DNA of 55,067 nucleotides from Gammaproteobacteria bacterium (GTDB lineage Bacteria > Pseudomonadota > Gammaproteobacteria > Francisellales > CACEW01). The translations under genes were made by a program, and so were the position numbers. The notes under the pieces were generated by a model. The model had not been told where the DNA came from. It saw only the letters and a list, made by a program, of their open reading frames with translations, and did no database searches. Where the stretch lies: positions 1-55,067 of the forward strand of contig JAQSYQ010000012.1 of the NCBI GenBank assembly GCA_029256015.1, given 5' to 3'. Shown here one piece after another: positions 9,682 to 17,815 of the stretch; the stretch's first letter is position 1; each line of letters starts with the position of its first letter.

Positions 9682-10533
9682 ATGAAACTAAGCATTTGGC
9701 ATCAATACTGTTTACCCCAGCATTTTCTATCACGCTTTTTGGGCCGCATTGCCAATATCCGCTGCAAGTTTTTTAAAAACTTAATGATTAAACTTGTGAT
9801 CAAAAAATTCAAAGTGAATATGTCTGAAGCCCAATTTGAAAACTTAGATCACTACGCCAGTTTTAATGAATTTTTTATCCGCCATTTAAAAGCCGATGCC
9901 CGCCCTTTTCCTCATAACAATTTATTGCTAGCTTCTCCTTCGGATGGCGTTATTAGCCAATTTGGCCAAATTAAAGAAGGCAGACTGATTCAAGCCAAAG
10001 GCCATGATTTTAGCTTAATGGAGCTGTTGGGCGGTGAAAGCAGCGCTTATAAAGAGTTTTTAGATGGAGAGTTTGCTACGATTTATTTGTCCCCCAAAGA
10101 CTATCATCGAATTCATATGCCTCTGTCTGGCAATCTGCGCCAAATGACTTATGTTCCCGGAAAACTGTTTTCGGTATCCCCAAAAACCACGACCATGGTG
10201 CCTGAACTCTTTGCAAGAAACGAGCGGGTAATTTGCTGCTTTGATTCAGAATTCGGGCCATTTGCTTTGGTATTGGTCGGCGCTTTTTTTGTGGCAAGTA
10301 TCGCTACAAGCTGGGCTGGAGTTATTGCTCCCAATAACATTAGGAAAGTTCAAAACTGGGACTATGCGCCTGATCAACAAATTCACTTAAAACAAGGCGA
10401 TGAAATGGGCTATTTTCAGTTTGGTTCAACCGTCATTATGCTGCTACCAAAAGGCATGACAAGCTGGCGCCCAGAACTTACAAGCGAACAGTTTGTAAAA
10501 CTAGGCCAGGTTCTTGCTAATATTGATCAATAG
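9682..10533 (+). CDS. psd: Phosphatidylserine decarboxylase proenzyme
   Basis: Converts phosphatidylserine to phosphatidylethanolamine at the inner membrane. The 283-residue proenzyme has the autocleavage motif as FGST (usually LGST), so the chain should split between Gly248 and Ser249 to create the pyruvoyl group. The substrate-region signature SDGVISQFGQIKEGRLIQAKG is near residue 90, and YLSPKDYHRIHMP carries the conserved histidines. The SD AAAGGAGG is nine bases upstream and is embedded in a repeat hairpin. Two unknown genes follow within a few bases, suggesting one transcript. Confidence 0.96.
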   Translation: MKLSIWHQYCLPQHFLSRFLGRIANIRCKFFKNLMIKLVIKKFKVNMSEAQFENLDHYASFNEFFIRHLKADARPFPHNNLLLASPSDGVISQFGQIKEGRLIQAKGHDFSLMELLGGESSAYKEFLDGEFATIYLSPKDYHRIHMPLSGNLRQMTYVPGKLFSVSPKTTTMVPELFARNERVICCFDSEFGPFALVLVGAFFVASIATSWAGVIAPNNIRKVQNWDYAPDQQIHLKQGDEMGYFQFGSTVIMLLPKGMTSWRPELTSEQFVKLGQVLANIDQ

Positions 10534-10540
10534 GATAATC

Positions 10541-10921
10541 ATGTTTTTTGCGGCCTGCTTTTACCGCTGTTTATCAATTGAATCCCAAAGAAAATGGGCA
10601 GCTTACAGCCATATTCTGCGATGGAAACGGCAAATCCGGTCTCTGCAAGCTAAAGAAGGCCCCATATCCCCTACGTTAACCTATGATGGCATTTACCGAA
10701 GTTTAGATGACTCTCTGGATGAGCTTGAGCTGAATAGAGAACTTATGCAAGAATGTAGAAGGAAAATTCGGATTATGACTCAAGTAATCAATAATGAGCC
10801 CATCTCTATAGAAGATGAGCACTTTTTATTAGAAGACCCTGAGATTCGCAATGATGACTTAATTAACTTTTATTTCAGCACTTCGACGCCAAGCTCAATA
10901 AGCTTAAGCATTGTAACTTAG
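10541..10921 (+). CDS. Hypothetical protein, 126 residues, downstream of psd
   Basis: I do not recognise a family. The ATG at 10541 has TAGGAT about five bases upstream and begins eight bases after the psd stop; an upstream in-frame TTG inside psd is less likely. The N-terminus is hydrophobic and Cys-containing (MFFAACFYRCLS). A basic helix follows, and then an acidic helical middle (SLDDSLDELELNRELMQECR). The C-terminus is Ser/Thr-rich (STSTPSSISLSIVT). The composition suggests a mostly helical soluble protein. It is restricted here to the psd transcript together with the next unknown gene. Confidence 0.65.
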   Translation: MFFAACFYRCLSIESQRKWAAYSHILRWKRQIRSLQAKEGPISPTLTYDGIYRSLDDSLDELELNRELMQECRRKIRIMTQVINNEPISIEDEHFLLEDPEIRNDDLINFYFSTSTPSSISLSIVT

Positions 10922-10929
10922 GACATAAC

Positions 10930-11439
10930 ATGAGAGCCATTGAAGTTTTACGAGCCATAATCGAACTGCACAATAAATACTATAAAGATTATCCAGCCTC
11001 AATTAAGGAAACAATTATTGAGGGCAAAAGAAGATATGAAATAGTCGGCTTTGATGACAATTTAAAAAACCATGACCTTTGGCTGGCTATAAGCGTAACG
11101 CTTCCCCAGGAAACCAGTGCCAGTGCTATGGGTCCCTGGCGAGCTTACATGAATAATGTTAACGATGAGCAATTAAAACGTCTTCTTGCAGCCTATGAAA
11201 AAATGCTTAAACAACGAGCCGGCATTCCCCTTTCTATGTTTGAAATAGCCGTTCCCTTTGGCGGGTATAGCGTAGACCCTAGACTTGTAAAAGCGCCTGA
11301 AAAAGTTGAGCCGGCGGCAAAACGCAGAAAGCTTGAAGCAGAAAGTACTAGCAGCTTGCCTATACAAGCCGCCTTGCAAACTAAACGAGAAGAATCAGAC
11401 AGCGCACCTGACGCTTTAAAACCATTATCATTTCACTAG
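10930..11439 (+). CDS. Hypothetical protein with c-Myc-like nuclear localisation motif
   Basis: This 169-residue protein is not recognised. AGGA lies seven bases before the ATG, which is nine bases after the previous stop. Residues 1-125 look folded and helical. Residues 126-169 look disordered, rich in Glu, Ser, Pro and Lys. Within them residues 128-136 read PAAKRRKLE, nearly identical to the monopartite nuclear localisation signal of c-Myc (PAAKRVKLD, established knowledge). Its stop codon overlaps the stop of the convergent epmA in a shared CTAG. A host-directed effector is a reasonable inference, but nothing proves secretion. Confidence 0.7.
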   Translation: MRAIEVLRAIIELHNKYYKDYPASIKETIIEGKRRYEIVGFDDNLKNHDLWLAISVTLPQETSASAMGPWRAYMNNVNDEQLKRLLAAYEKMLKQRAGIPLSMFEIAVPFGGYSVDPRLVKAPEKVEPAAKRRKLEAESTSSLPIQAALQTKREESDSAPDALKPLSFH

Positions 11440-12392
11440 ATTCTGTCTAAAGAAAAGGCCATTATTTCATTAATATGACTAGCATTAAGTGCTAGCATAA
11501 CCAGCCTATCTATCCCTAAAGCCACTCCGGCACAGTCAGGAAAGCCTGCCTCTAAAGCTGCTAACAGCTTTTCATCGACTGGAACTGCTTTTAAGTTTTC
11601 TGCTTGACGCTTAGCCAAATCGGCATCAAAGCGCTCTTTTTGGATAGCAGCCTCTTTTAGCTCATAGTAGCCATTAGCAAGCTCTATGCCTTTTACATAG
11701 ATTTCAAACCTTGCAGCGATATTATCTCCATCCACCGTTCTTGTTCTGGCTAAAGCTGCTTGAGAAGCAGGAAAATCGGTAATGACAACTGGCGCTTCAA
11801 ATCCTAATTCCGGCTCAATCACATCCGACATTAAAAGCTGAAGATAGGTATCTTTGTTAGGAACCAAACCGTTTATTTCGCCCATTCTATCTAAGCAGAT
11901 AGCCTGCAACAATCTTATATCCGCTTTGTGCGGATTGATCCCTAAATGTGCTTCAAAAGCCTGCTTATAGCTCATTCTCTGCATAGGCTGGCTTTTTAAC
12001 ACCAGCTTTAACAACTCATCGATTTCATCAATCAGCTTGCTATCATCAAATCCGACCCGATACCATTCCAACATGGTGAATTCTGGGTTATGCAGCTTGC
12101 CACATTCATCATCCCGAAAAGCTTTACCGAGAGAGTAAATAGAACCCGACCCTGCTGAGAGTAACCTTTTCATGGCATATTCAGGCGAGGTTTGCATATA
12201 TAAAGTTTTATTGGGGAATACCGAACACTTTGTCTCTAATGCAGTTAAAAAGGGATCGGTAACGGGAGCTGAAGCCAAAACTGGGGTTTCGACTTCATAT
12301 ACAGCTCTCTGGTGAAAAAATTCGCGGACTTCACGCAAAATGGCAGAGCGGGCTTTTAAGTTTTCAATTGAAGCTGTCGGCTGCCAATTCAT
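11436..12392 (-). CDS. epmA: EF-P--(R)-beta-lysine ligase EpmA
   Basis: A truncated class II lysyl-tRNA synthetase paralogue that attaches (R)-beta-lysine to the conserved lysine of EF-P. The 318 residues contain the catalytic domain only, with no N-terminal anticodon-binding OB domain, as expected for EpmA/PoxA/GenX. Class II motifs are visible: motif 2 FRDDE...HNPEFTMLEWYR and motif 3 [19 protein letters not shown] lies six bases before the ATG. It sits directly downstream of efp, its substrate gene, separated by a long palindrome. The lysine aminomutase partner epmB is not in the window. Confidence 0.95.
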   Translation of the reverse strand: MNWQPTASIENLKARSAILREVREFFHQRAVYEVETPVLASAPVTDPFLTALETKCSVFPNKTLYMQTSPEYAMKRLLSAGSGSIYSLGKAFRDDECGKLHNPEFTMLEWYRVGFDDSKLIDEIDELLKLVLKSQPMQRMSYKQAFEAHLGINPHKADIRLLQAICLDRMGEINGLVPNKDTYLQLLMSDVIEPELGFEAPVVITDFPASQAALARTRTVDGDNIAARFEIYVKGIELANGYYELKEAAIQKERFDADLAKRQAENLKAVPVDEKLLAALEAGFPDCAGVALGIDRLVMLALNASHINEIMAFSLDRI

Positions 12393-12404
12393 AAAATACC
12401 TTTA

Positions 12405-12538
12405 ATTAAAATAGCTTCATTGCTGGAGCAAGTTTGAGGCGTAAGACCATTTTTAAAGCGGAGTTTAGTTTTCTTCTAAATGAGCAGTTAAAAATGGTCT
12501 TAGAACAAAAAAATTGCCCTGCAATGAAGCTATTTTTT
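12405..12538. repeat. About 130-bp imperfect palindrome between efp and epmA
   Basis: Outer arms AAATAGCTTCATTGC (12408-12422) and GCAATGAAGCTATTT (12521-12535) are perfect complements. Inner arms TAAGACCATTTTTAA and TTAAAAATGGTCTTA are also complementary. The centre is TTTAG-TTTTCTT-CTAAA. The right outer arm contains the efp stop codon. Confidence 0.85.
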
Positions 12539-13099
12539 AACTCGGGATAAGTACTCACCGGTCCTAGTATCAACTTTAATAATCTCATCAATCTGAACGA
12601 ACAAGGGAACACGGACCACCGCTCCGGTTTCCAAAGTGGCAGGTTTACCGCCTCCACCTGAGGTATCCCCTTTTATTCCGGGATCGGTGTCAGCCACTCT
12701 AAGCTCAACGAAGTTAGGCGGTTCAATCGACAGTGTTTCGCCGTTCCATAGCATCAACATACAAAGGTCTTGTTCTTTTAACCAGAGCTTGGTGTCGCCT
12801 ATGCCTGCTTCAGAGATTTGATATTGTTCGAAGCTTTGTGGTTGCATAAAGTGCCAGTACTCTCCATCGTAATAGAGGTATTGAACTTCTAAATCAACAA
12901 TATCAGCCCCTTCCAAAGTGTCACCCGACTTAAAGGTTTTTTCCAATACCCGGCCGGTTTTTAAGTTGCGCATTTTGACTCGGTTAAAGGCCTGGCCTTT
13001 TCCTGGCTTAACATATTCATTATCCATAATGCTAAACGGCTGGCCGTCCATAATGACTTTTAAACCGCTTTTAAAATCGTTAGTGCTAAATACTGACAT
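12530..13099 (-). CDS. efp: Elongation factor P
   Basis: EF-P rescues ribosomes stalled at polyproline stretches. The 189-residue protein has the three OB/KOW-type domains, and the PGKGQAF loop puts the modified lysine at Lys34, the same number as in E. coli. The presence of EpmA next door implies beta-lysylation. AAAGGAG lies eight bases upstream of the ATG. The last two Lys codons and the stop are formed by the arm of the following palindrome, so the C-terminal end may have been set by that element. A CCCTCC-type repeat separates it from lysS. Confidence 0.97.
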   Translation of the reverse strand: MSVFSTNDFKSGLKVIMDGQPFSIMDNEYVKPGKGQAFNRVKMRNLKTGRVLEKTFKSGDTLEGADIVDLEVQYLYYDGEYWHFMQPQSFEQYQISEAGIGDTKLWLKEQDLCMLMLWNGETLSIEPPNFVELRVADTDPGIKGDTSGGGGKPATLETGAVVRVPLFVQIDEIIKVDTRTGEYLSRVKK

Positions 13100-13122
13100 A
13101 ATTTCTTCTCCTTTAATTTATT

Positions 13123-13217
13123 CCCTCCTTTTCAAAGGAGGGCCAGGGTGGATTTTTACCCCTTTTATAATAAATCCCTCCCCTCCTCCCTTTATCAAAG
13201 GGAGGAGAATAAGGGGG
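13123..13217. repeat. CCCTCC/GGAGGG palindromic repeat between lysS and efp
   Basis: Two hairpins are present: CCCTCCTTTTCAAAGGAGGG at 13123-13142 (20 bases) and CTCCTCCC...GGGAGGAG at 13183-13207. The repeat runs directly up to the lysS stop codon. Confidence 0.85.
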
Positions 13218-14726
13218 TTAATTTGGTCGCATATGCGGGAATAATATCACATCTCGGATAGAAGGCGAGTCTGTAAACAGCATCACCAAACGGTCTATTC
13301 CAATTCCTTCTCCTGCAGTTGGCGGCAATCCATATTCCAAAGCATTCACATAGTCCCCGTCATAAAACATGGCTTCCTCGTCCCCGGCATCTTTTGCTGC
13401 AACCTGGGCTTGGAATCGCTCTGCTTGGTCTTCTGCGTCGTTGAGCTCTGAAAAACCGTTAGCCACCTCTCTGCCGCCTACAAAAAACTCAAAGCGGTCT
13501 GTCACAAATGGATTGTCATCATTGCGACGCGCGAGCGGTGAGACTTCAGCAGGATATTCTGTGATAAAGGTAGGCTGGAATAATTGATGCTCGACCAATT
13601 CTTCAAATATTAAAATCTGGACTTTACCTAAGCCAGCCCCTGCTTCCACTGCAATGTTATAGCGCTTAGCAACAGCCTTGGCCTTGTCTAAATCCATCAA
13701 CTCTTCTTTTTGAATGGAGGGTTCAAAGTGAACGACAGAATCCACCACAGTCATTCTAGCAAAAGGTTTAGCCAAATCAATTTCCTGACCCTGATAATGA
13801 ATCAAGGTGCTGCCTAGGGCATCTAAAGCTAATTTTCTTAAAAGCTCTTCAGTCAGGTCCATCAGGTCTTTGTAATCTGCGTAGGCCTGATAGAATTCAA
13901 TCATGGTGAACTCAGGATTATGACGAGTGGAAAGCCCTTCGTTTCTAAAGTTACGGTTAATTTCAAATACTCTCTCAAAGCCGCCGACTACCAATCTTTT
14001 AAGAAATAATTCTGGAGCAATTCTTAAAAACATAGGAAGGTCCAAAGCATTGTGATGAGTCACAAAGGGCTTAGCTGCTGCTCCGCCTGGAATTACCTGC
14101 AACATTGGAGTTTCTACTTCCATATAATGACGATTCAACAAAAACTGTCTAATGCCTTCCACAATTTTGGCACGGATGGCAAATACCCTTCTGCTTTCGG
14201 GGTTCATAATTAAATCTAAATAGCGTTGGCGATAACGAGCTTCAGTATCGGTTAGTCCGTGAAACTTATCTGGCAAAGGCCTTAAAGCTTTAGTTAACAA
14301 AACGATTGTACTGGCATGAACGGTAAGCTCGCCGGTCTGGGTTTTAAAGAGATGTCCCTCAATACCAACGATATCGCCCAAGTCCCAATGTTTGAAACTT
14401 TCATACACATTTTCTGGGAGTTCTTCTTTACGCAAATAAGCCTGGATTCTTCCTGACATATCCTGAACGGTGACAAAGCTTGCCTTACCCATGATGCGGC
14501 GCAGCATAATTCTGCCCGCTACCTTAACGTGCACTTTTTTGGCTTCAAGTTCTTCTTTGCTTAAATGCGCATAAGCAGATTGCAAATCTCCAGCCAGCTC
14601 ATCCCTTTTGAAATCGTTAGGAAATGCGGTTTTCTGTGAAGTTCTTAGCTGCTGCAATTTTTCTTTACGCAAAGCAATTTGCGCGTTTTCATCAAGCTGC
14701 TCAATATTTTGAGGTACTTCTGCCAT
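13218..14726 (-). CDS. lysS: Lysyl-tRNA synthetase, class II
   Basis: Charges tRNA-Lys with lysine in the cytoplasm. With the ATG at 14726 (MAEVPQ...) the product is 502 residues, close to the 505 of E. coli LysS. The upstream TTG at 14744 is less likely. An N-terminal OB domain ([21 protein letters not shown]) is followed by the class II core: motif 2 [20 protein letters not shown] and motif 3 [13 protein letters not shown]. It is normally adjacent to prfB; here two plus-strand genes lie between them, so lysS must have its own promoter in 14727-14874. Confidence 0.97.
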   Translation of the reverse strand: MAEVPQNIEQLDENAQIALRKEKLQQLRTSQKTAFPNDFKRDELAGDLQSAYAHLSKEELEAKKVHVKVAGRIMLRRIMGKASFVTVQDMSGRIQAYLRKEELPENVYESFKHWDLGDIVGIEGHLFKTQTGELTVHASTIVLLTKALRPLPDKFHGLTDTEARYRQRYLDLIMNPESRRVFAIRAKIVEGIRQFLLNRHYMEVETPMLQVIPGGAAAKPFVTHHNALDLPMFLRIAPELFLKRLVVGGFERVFEINRNFRNEGLSTRHNPEFTMIEFYQAYADYKDLMDLTEELLRKLALDALGSTLIHYQGQEIDLAKPFARMTVVDSVVHFEPSIQKEELMDLDKAKAVAKRYNIAVEAGAGLGKVQILIFEELVEHQLFQPTFITEYPAEVSPLARRNDDNPFVTDRFEFFVGGREVANGFSELNDAEDQAERFQAQVAAKDAGDEEAMFYDGDYVNALEYGLPPTAGEGIGIDRLVMLFTDSPSIRDVILFPHMRPN

Positions 14727-14874
14727 TGTTTTAACCTGCTTCAATAAAACCTCTATCTTAGCGTGAACTTTCTCTGCTGTCAGCTATTTCGTTGATTCAT
14801 GCTATGCGCGCTAGCCCTTAATAGCCTTTTTTTATAAAATAGAGCCTGGCGTCTAGCTTCTAAAAGGATTTATC

Positions 14875-15528
14875 ATGCAACACGCAAGAATAATTGTTCA
14901 GAATATATTTACCTTAATCAACGACATTTCATGCCGGGTTACAACTCTATCCGATATACCCTTGAGCATTAGGGAATTTAGTCGAGAGGTATATTTATTG
15001 CTACAAAACAAAGGCATTAGCAGTAATGAGAAACTCGACAATATACTCGATGCCCTTGAAAATCCACCTCTTAGCCTGGCATTTGAAGCAAGCCCGGCTT
15101 TTGCTTTATTAAAAAACATTATATGCAGAGAAAGAACTCGGCAAAAATATTTTACAGATAGCAGACATTTTGAAATGTTAAAGCGCTGCTTTTATGCCTG
15201 TTATAAAAACCGTCCTCATATTATTAAAGAGCTAGCAGCAAAATCCGACTACTTTGCCTTACTCAACTATATGATCAGCATCTCGCCTGCGTTTATCGCC
15301 TACACCGACTCAAGAATTATCAAACTGATTAGCATTGCCGAAAAAGCTAACAATTGGCAAGCTGCTGAGCGCCTTCAAGCTATAAATGACGCAAGCAGCC
15401 ATTCATCAGAAAACAGCGATATAGATTTGGCTAGTAGCTCAAGAACTTTATACAATACCGCTTGTCTGTCTCAACAGGCATTTTCAAAACGCTCCCATCG
15501 ATCAGAGCACTGCTGCTCTATTGTGTAA
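14875..15528 (+). CDS. Hypothetical protein ending in a CaaX-like CCSIV
   Basis: This 217-residue protein is not recognised. AAAGGA lies six bases before the ATG. The body appears all-helical (several segments such as LSIREFSREVYLLLQNK and ALLNYMISISPAFIAY) without a signal peptide. A Ser-rich linker (SSHSSENSDIDLASSSR) precedes a basic stretch KRSHRSEH and the terminal CCSIV. A C-terminal Cys-x-x-Val after a second cysteine and basic residues resembles eukaryotic prenylated and palmitoylated proteins; host prenylation of bacterial effectors is known from Legionella AnkB. The gene is inserted antisense between lysS and prfB. Confidence 0.7.
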   Translation: MQHARIIVQNIFTLINDISCRVTTLSDIPLSIREFSREVYLLLQNKGISSNEKLDNILDALENPPLSLAFEASPAFALLKNIICRERTRQKYFTDSRHFEMLKRCFYACYKNRPHIIKELAAKSDYFALLNYMISISPAFIAYTDSRIIKLISIAEKANNWQAAERLQAINDASSHSSENSDIDLASSSRTLYNTACLSQQAFSKRSHRSEHCCSIV

Positions 15529-15632
15529 GCATTCGCTTAATTTTTTATTTGTTTTCAAAGGCCAATGTTTAATTTTTAATAATTTTTCCAGCATTTTTTA
15601 TAATATAATGTTATAAAAAAATGGAGCTTAAA

Positions 15633-16544
15633 ATGCCTGGAACCAATAGATTAGAAACCTTACCAAAAGGGCTTTCAACTCAAATTTCTTCTTACTTAAG
15701 CTCACTAGACAAAGTAAGACTTTCAGGTGTATCAAAGCACCAGAAGCGATCAATCCGATTGAGTGAAGAAGAAATACAAAACTTACCTCAAGAGCTTTTA
15801 ATTCAAATTTCTTCTTATTTAAGCTCATTAGATAAAGTAAAACTTTCATGTGTTTCAGTGCGCCATCGGCAATCCACCCGATTGACTGGAGAAGAAAGAC
15901 AGTTAGCCCGGGACCTACCAAGTCTTATTAGAGGCCAATTACCTGTTAATCAAATCCAGCTTTTAATGAAAGAACCGAAGGCTCGCAGAGAAATTGAATT
16001 ACATGCAAGCAGGATCAGAGCGGCTTACTCGATAAGTGACCTACAAGCAATTCAATTAAGCGACCCCCAACTTCAACAAGAGCTGAGCATAAGAAGCCAG
16101 AACCTAAGACGACATTCAATCTCATACCGTGTTCGTTGTGGTATATTGGCTTTAGCAATAGGATTAGGCCTTTTAATAGCTGGCTTGGCTAAACAAAATA
16201 CTTTCATGTCTATTTCCGGCGTTACAGGCCTTATCATAGGACTTATCTCTCTCATTTCTGGCATATGTCATCACAGGAACCCGGCCTCTGCCTACGCACT
16301 TGCGGCCTCATTTACCTCAAACAGAGACAGATATCGCTTTTCTGATGCGAGAAGACATGAATCTGCACTCGCATTACATACACTCCACACTCTAGATAGA
16401 GAGCTTCAAATAAACCCAGGCCTTAATCAACCTCCTCATATTTTTTGGAGTATTGGCTATGCAACCTTGCAAAGGAACGCGGCTCAAGCAGGAGATTTAT
16501 CTCAATATCAGCAAGCCCTTTTAGATCCTGCCAATGCGGTTTAA
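15633..16544 (+). CDS. Tandem F-box-like protein with two membrane segments
   Basis: I chose the ATG at 15633 because GGAG lies six bases upstream; an ATG at 15621 has no such site. The 303-residue product begins with two 41-residue tandem repeats (about 10-44 and 51-85). Each follows the F-box pattern LPxxLxxQIxxYLxxxDxVxLxxVS, which in eukaryotes binds Skp1 of SCF ubiquitin ligases. A helical region follows, then two hydrophobic segments (about 168-187 and 191-211) and a helical C-terminus. The DNA of the two repeats is still very similar at a 123-base offset, indicating a recent duplication. A host-directed role is inference; no substrate domain such as LRR or ankyrin is visible. Confidence 0.75.
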   Translation: MPGTNRLETLPKGLSTQISSYLSSLDKVRLSGVSKHQKRSIRLSEEEIQNLPQELLIQISSYLSSLDKVKLSCVSVRHRQSTRLTGEERQLARDLPSLIRGQLPVNQIQLLMKEPKARREIELHASRIRAAYSISDLQAIQLSDPQLQQELSIRSQNLRRHSISYRVRCGILALAIGLGLLIAGLAKQNTFMSISGVTGLIIGLISLISGICHHRNPASAYALAASFTSNRDRYRFSDARRHESALALHTLHTLDRELQINPGLNQPPHIFWSIGYATLQRNAAQAGDLSQYQQALLDPANAV

Positions 16545-16546
16545 AT

Positions 16547-17645
16547 TCAAAGCCCTGCTTTTAAGCTGGCCTCGATAAATTTATCAAGATCACCATCTAA
16601 AACCGCTTGAGTATTGGAGTTTTCTATACCCGTCCTTAAATCTTTTATCCTGGATTGATCCAGCACATAAGAGCGAATTTGACTGCCCCAACCAATTTCA
16701 GACTTGCTTTCTTCTAGAGCTTGTTTAGCAGCATTACGCTTTTGCATTTCCATTTCATACAATTTTGCGCGAAGCTGCTTCATGGCGCTGTCTTTATTGG
16801 CATGTTGAGAACGCTGGTTTTGGCATTGCACAACAATGCCGGAGGGCTCATGAGTAATCCGAACCGCAGAATCCGTCCTGTTAACATGCTGACCACCAGC
16901 TCCCGATGCCCGATAAGTATCAATTCGCAAATCCGCAGGATTGATTTCAATATCAATATTGTCGTCCACCTCTGGGGAAACAAACACGGAAGCAAAAGAA
17001 GTATGGCGGCGATTGCCTGAGTCAAACGGCGATTTACGCACCAGTCGATGCACCCCGGTTTCTGTTCTAAGCCAGCCAAATGCATAAGGCCCTTCAAAAT
17101 GCACAGTGGCACTTTTAATGCCGGCTACATCTCCTGAGGAAGCCTCAACCAATTCAACCTTGAGCCCATGCGCCTCACCCCATCTTAGATACATACGAAG
17201 CAGCATTTCAGCCCAGTCCTGAGCCTCAGTTCCACCTGAACCCGACTGAATGTCCAGGTAAGCATTATTGGCATCCATTTCGCCTGCAAACATTCGGCGA
17301 AACTCAAGTTCAGCTAATTTTGCTTCAAACTGATCTAAGTCCTGAACCAAAGTAGAAATTAAGCCTTCGTCTTGTTCTGCTATGGCCATATCCAACATAT
17401 CTTGGGTATCAGCCAAACCTTGGTCAAGCGATTCAATGGTATTAACGACGAGCTCTAATGCTGATCTTTCTTTACCCAATTCCTGCGCCTGCTCAGGCTT
17501 GTTCCAGATTTCAGGCAGGGCCAGCTCGCGGTTGACTTCGATTAAGCGCTCGGCCTTGTTTTGATAGTCAAAGATACCCCCGAAGTTCATTGACCCGATT
17601 TTTCATATCATTAATCTTTACTATCAGTGCATTTGTTTCTAACAT
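16547..17645 (-). CDS. prfB: Peptide chain release factor 2 (programmed +1 frameshift)
   Basis: RF2 terminates translation at UGA and UAA. Reading from an ATG at 17645, 25 codons ending in LRGYL reach an in-frame TGA at 17568-17570. A +1 slip at CTT TGA C, helped by the CGGGGGTAT Shine-Dalgarno-like element just before, joins the main frame. The total is 365 residues, the same as E. coli RF2. The codon-recognition tripeptide SPF and the catalytic GGQ (SGAGGQHVN) are present. An ATG at 17590 in the second frame would give a truncated product and is not the real start. The frameshift is the usual autoregulatory device of prfB. Confidence 0.95.
17567..17582 (-). promoter_or_regulatory. prfB +1 frameshift site
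   Basis: On the minus strand CGGGGGTATCTTTGAC holds the SD-like GGGGG, the slippery CTT and the UGA stop followed by C. Low RF2 lets the ribosome slip past the UGA, so the site senses RF2 level. Confidence 0.93.
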
Positions 17646-17681
17646 TTTCAAACATGTCCTATTATATTCCTGGCTAAGCTA

Positions 17682-17687
17682 TATAAT
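17682..17687 (+). promoter_or_regulatory. Candidate -10 box for the epimerase transcript
   Basis: TATAAT within CTATATAATACT lies about 130 bases upstream of the epimerase ATG. No good -35 is seen at the right distance, so it is tentative. Confidence 0.35.
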
Positions 17688-17714
17688 ACTTTCAATTTGT
17701 AATTTAACCAAGGC

Positions 17715-17785
17715 GTCCGCAGGCCGAGTACCGGAGTTACCTAATAGCGTAATGAGGAATCTCGGCCGAGAAACAACGCGGGGTA
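17715..17785 (+). promoter_or_regulatory. Structured leader upstream of the epimerase, unassigned
   Basis: GGCCGAG (17722-17728) pairs with CTCGGCC (17761-17767). An outer CCGC/GCGG pairing and an inner TTAC/GTAA hairpin inside CCGG...GAGG can also form. The element lies within the probable 5' UTR and matches no riboswitch class that I recognise. Confidence 0.45.
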
Positions 17786-17815
17786 GATTACAAAGTGGAA
17801 GTATTTGGGGAAAAC

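Noticed and set aside
13123..13217. The repeat clusters as a CRISPR array
   Set aside because: Modules are palindromes with irregular spacing and no unique spacers, and there are no cas genes.
17590..17590. ATG at 17590 as the prfB start, giving a 347-residue RF2
   Set aside because: The upstream 25 codons, LRGYL peptide, SD-like GGGGG and CTT-TGA-C show the standard RF2 frameshift, and the joined product has the expected 365 residues.
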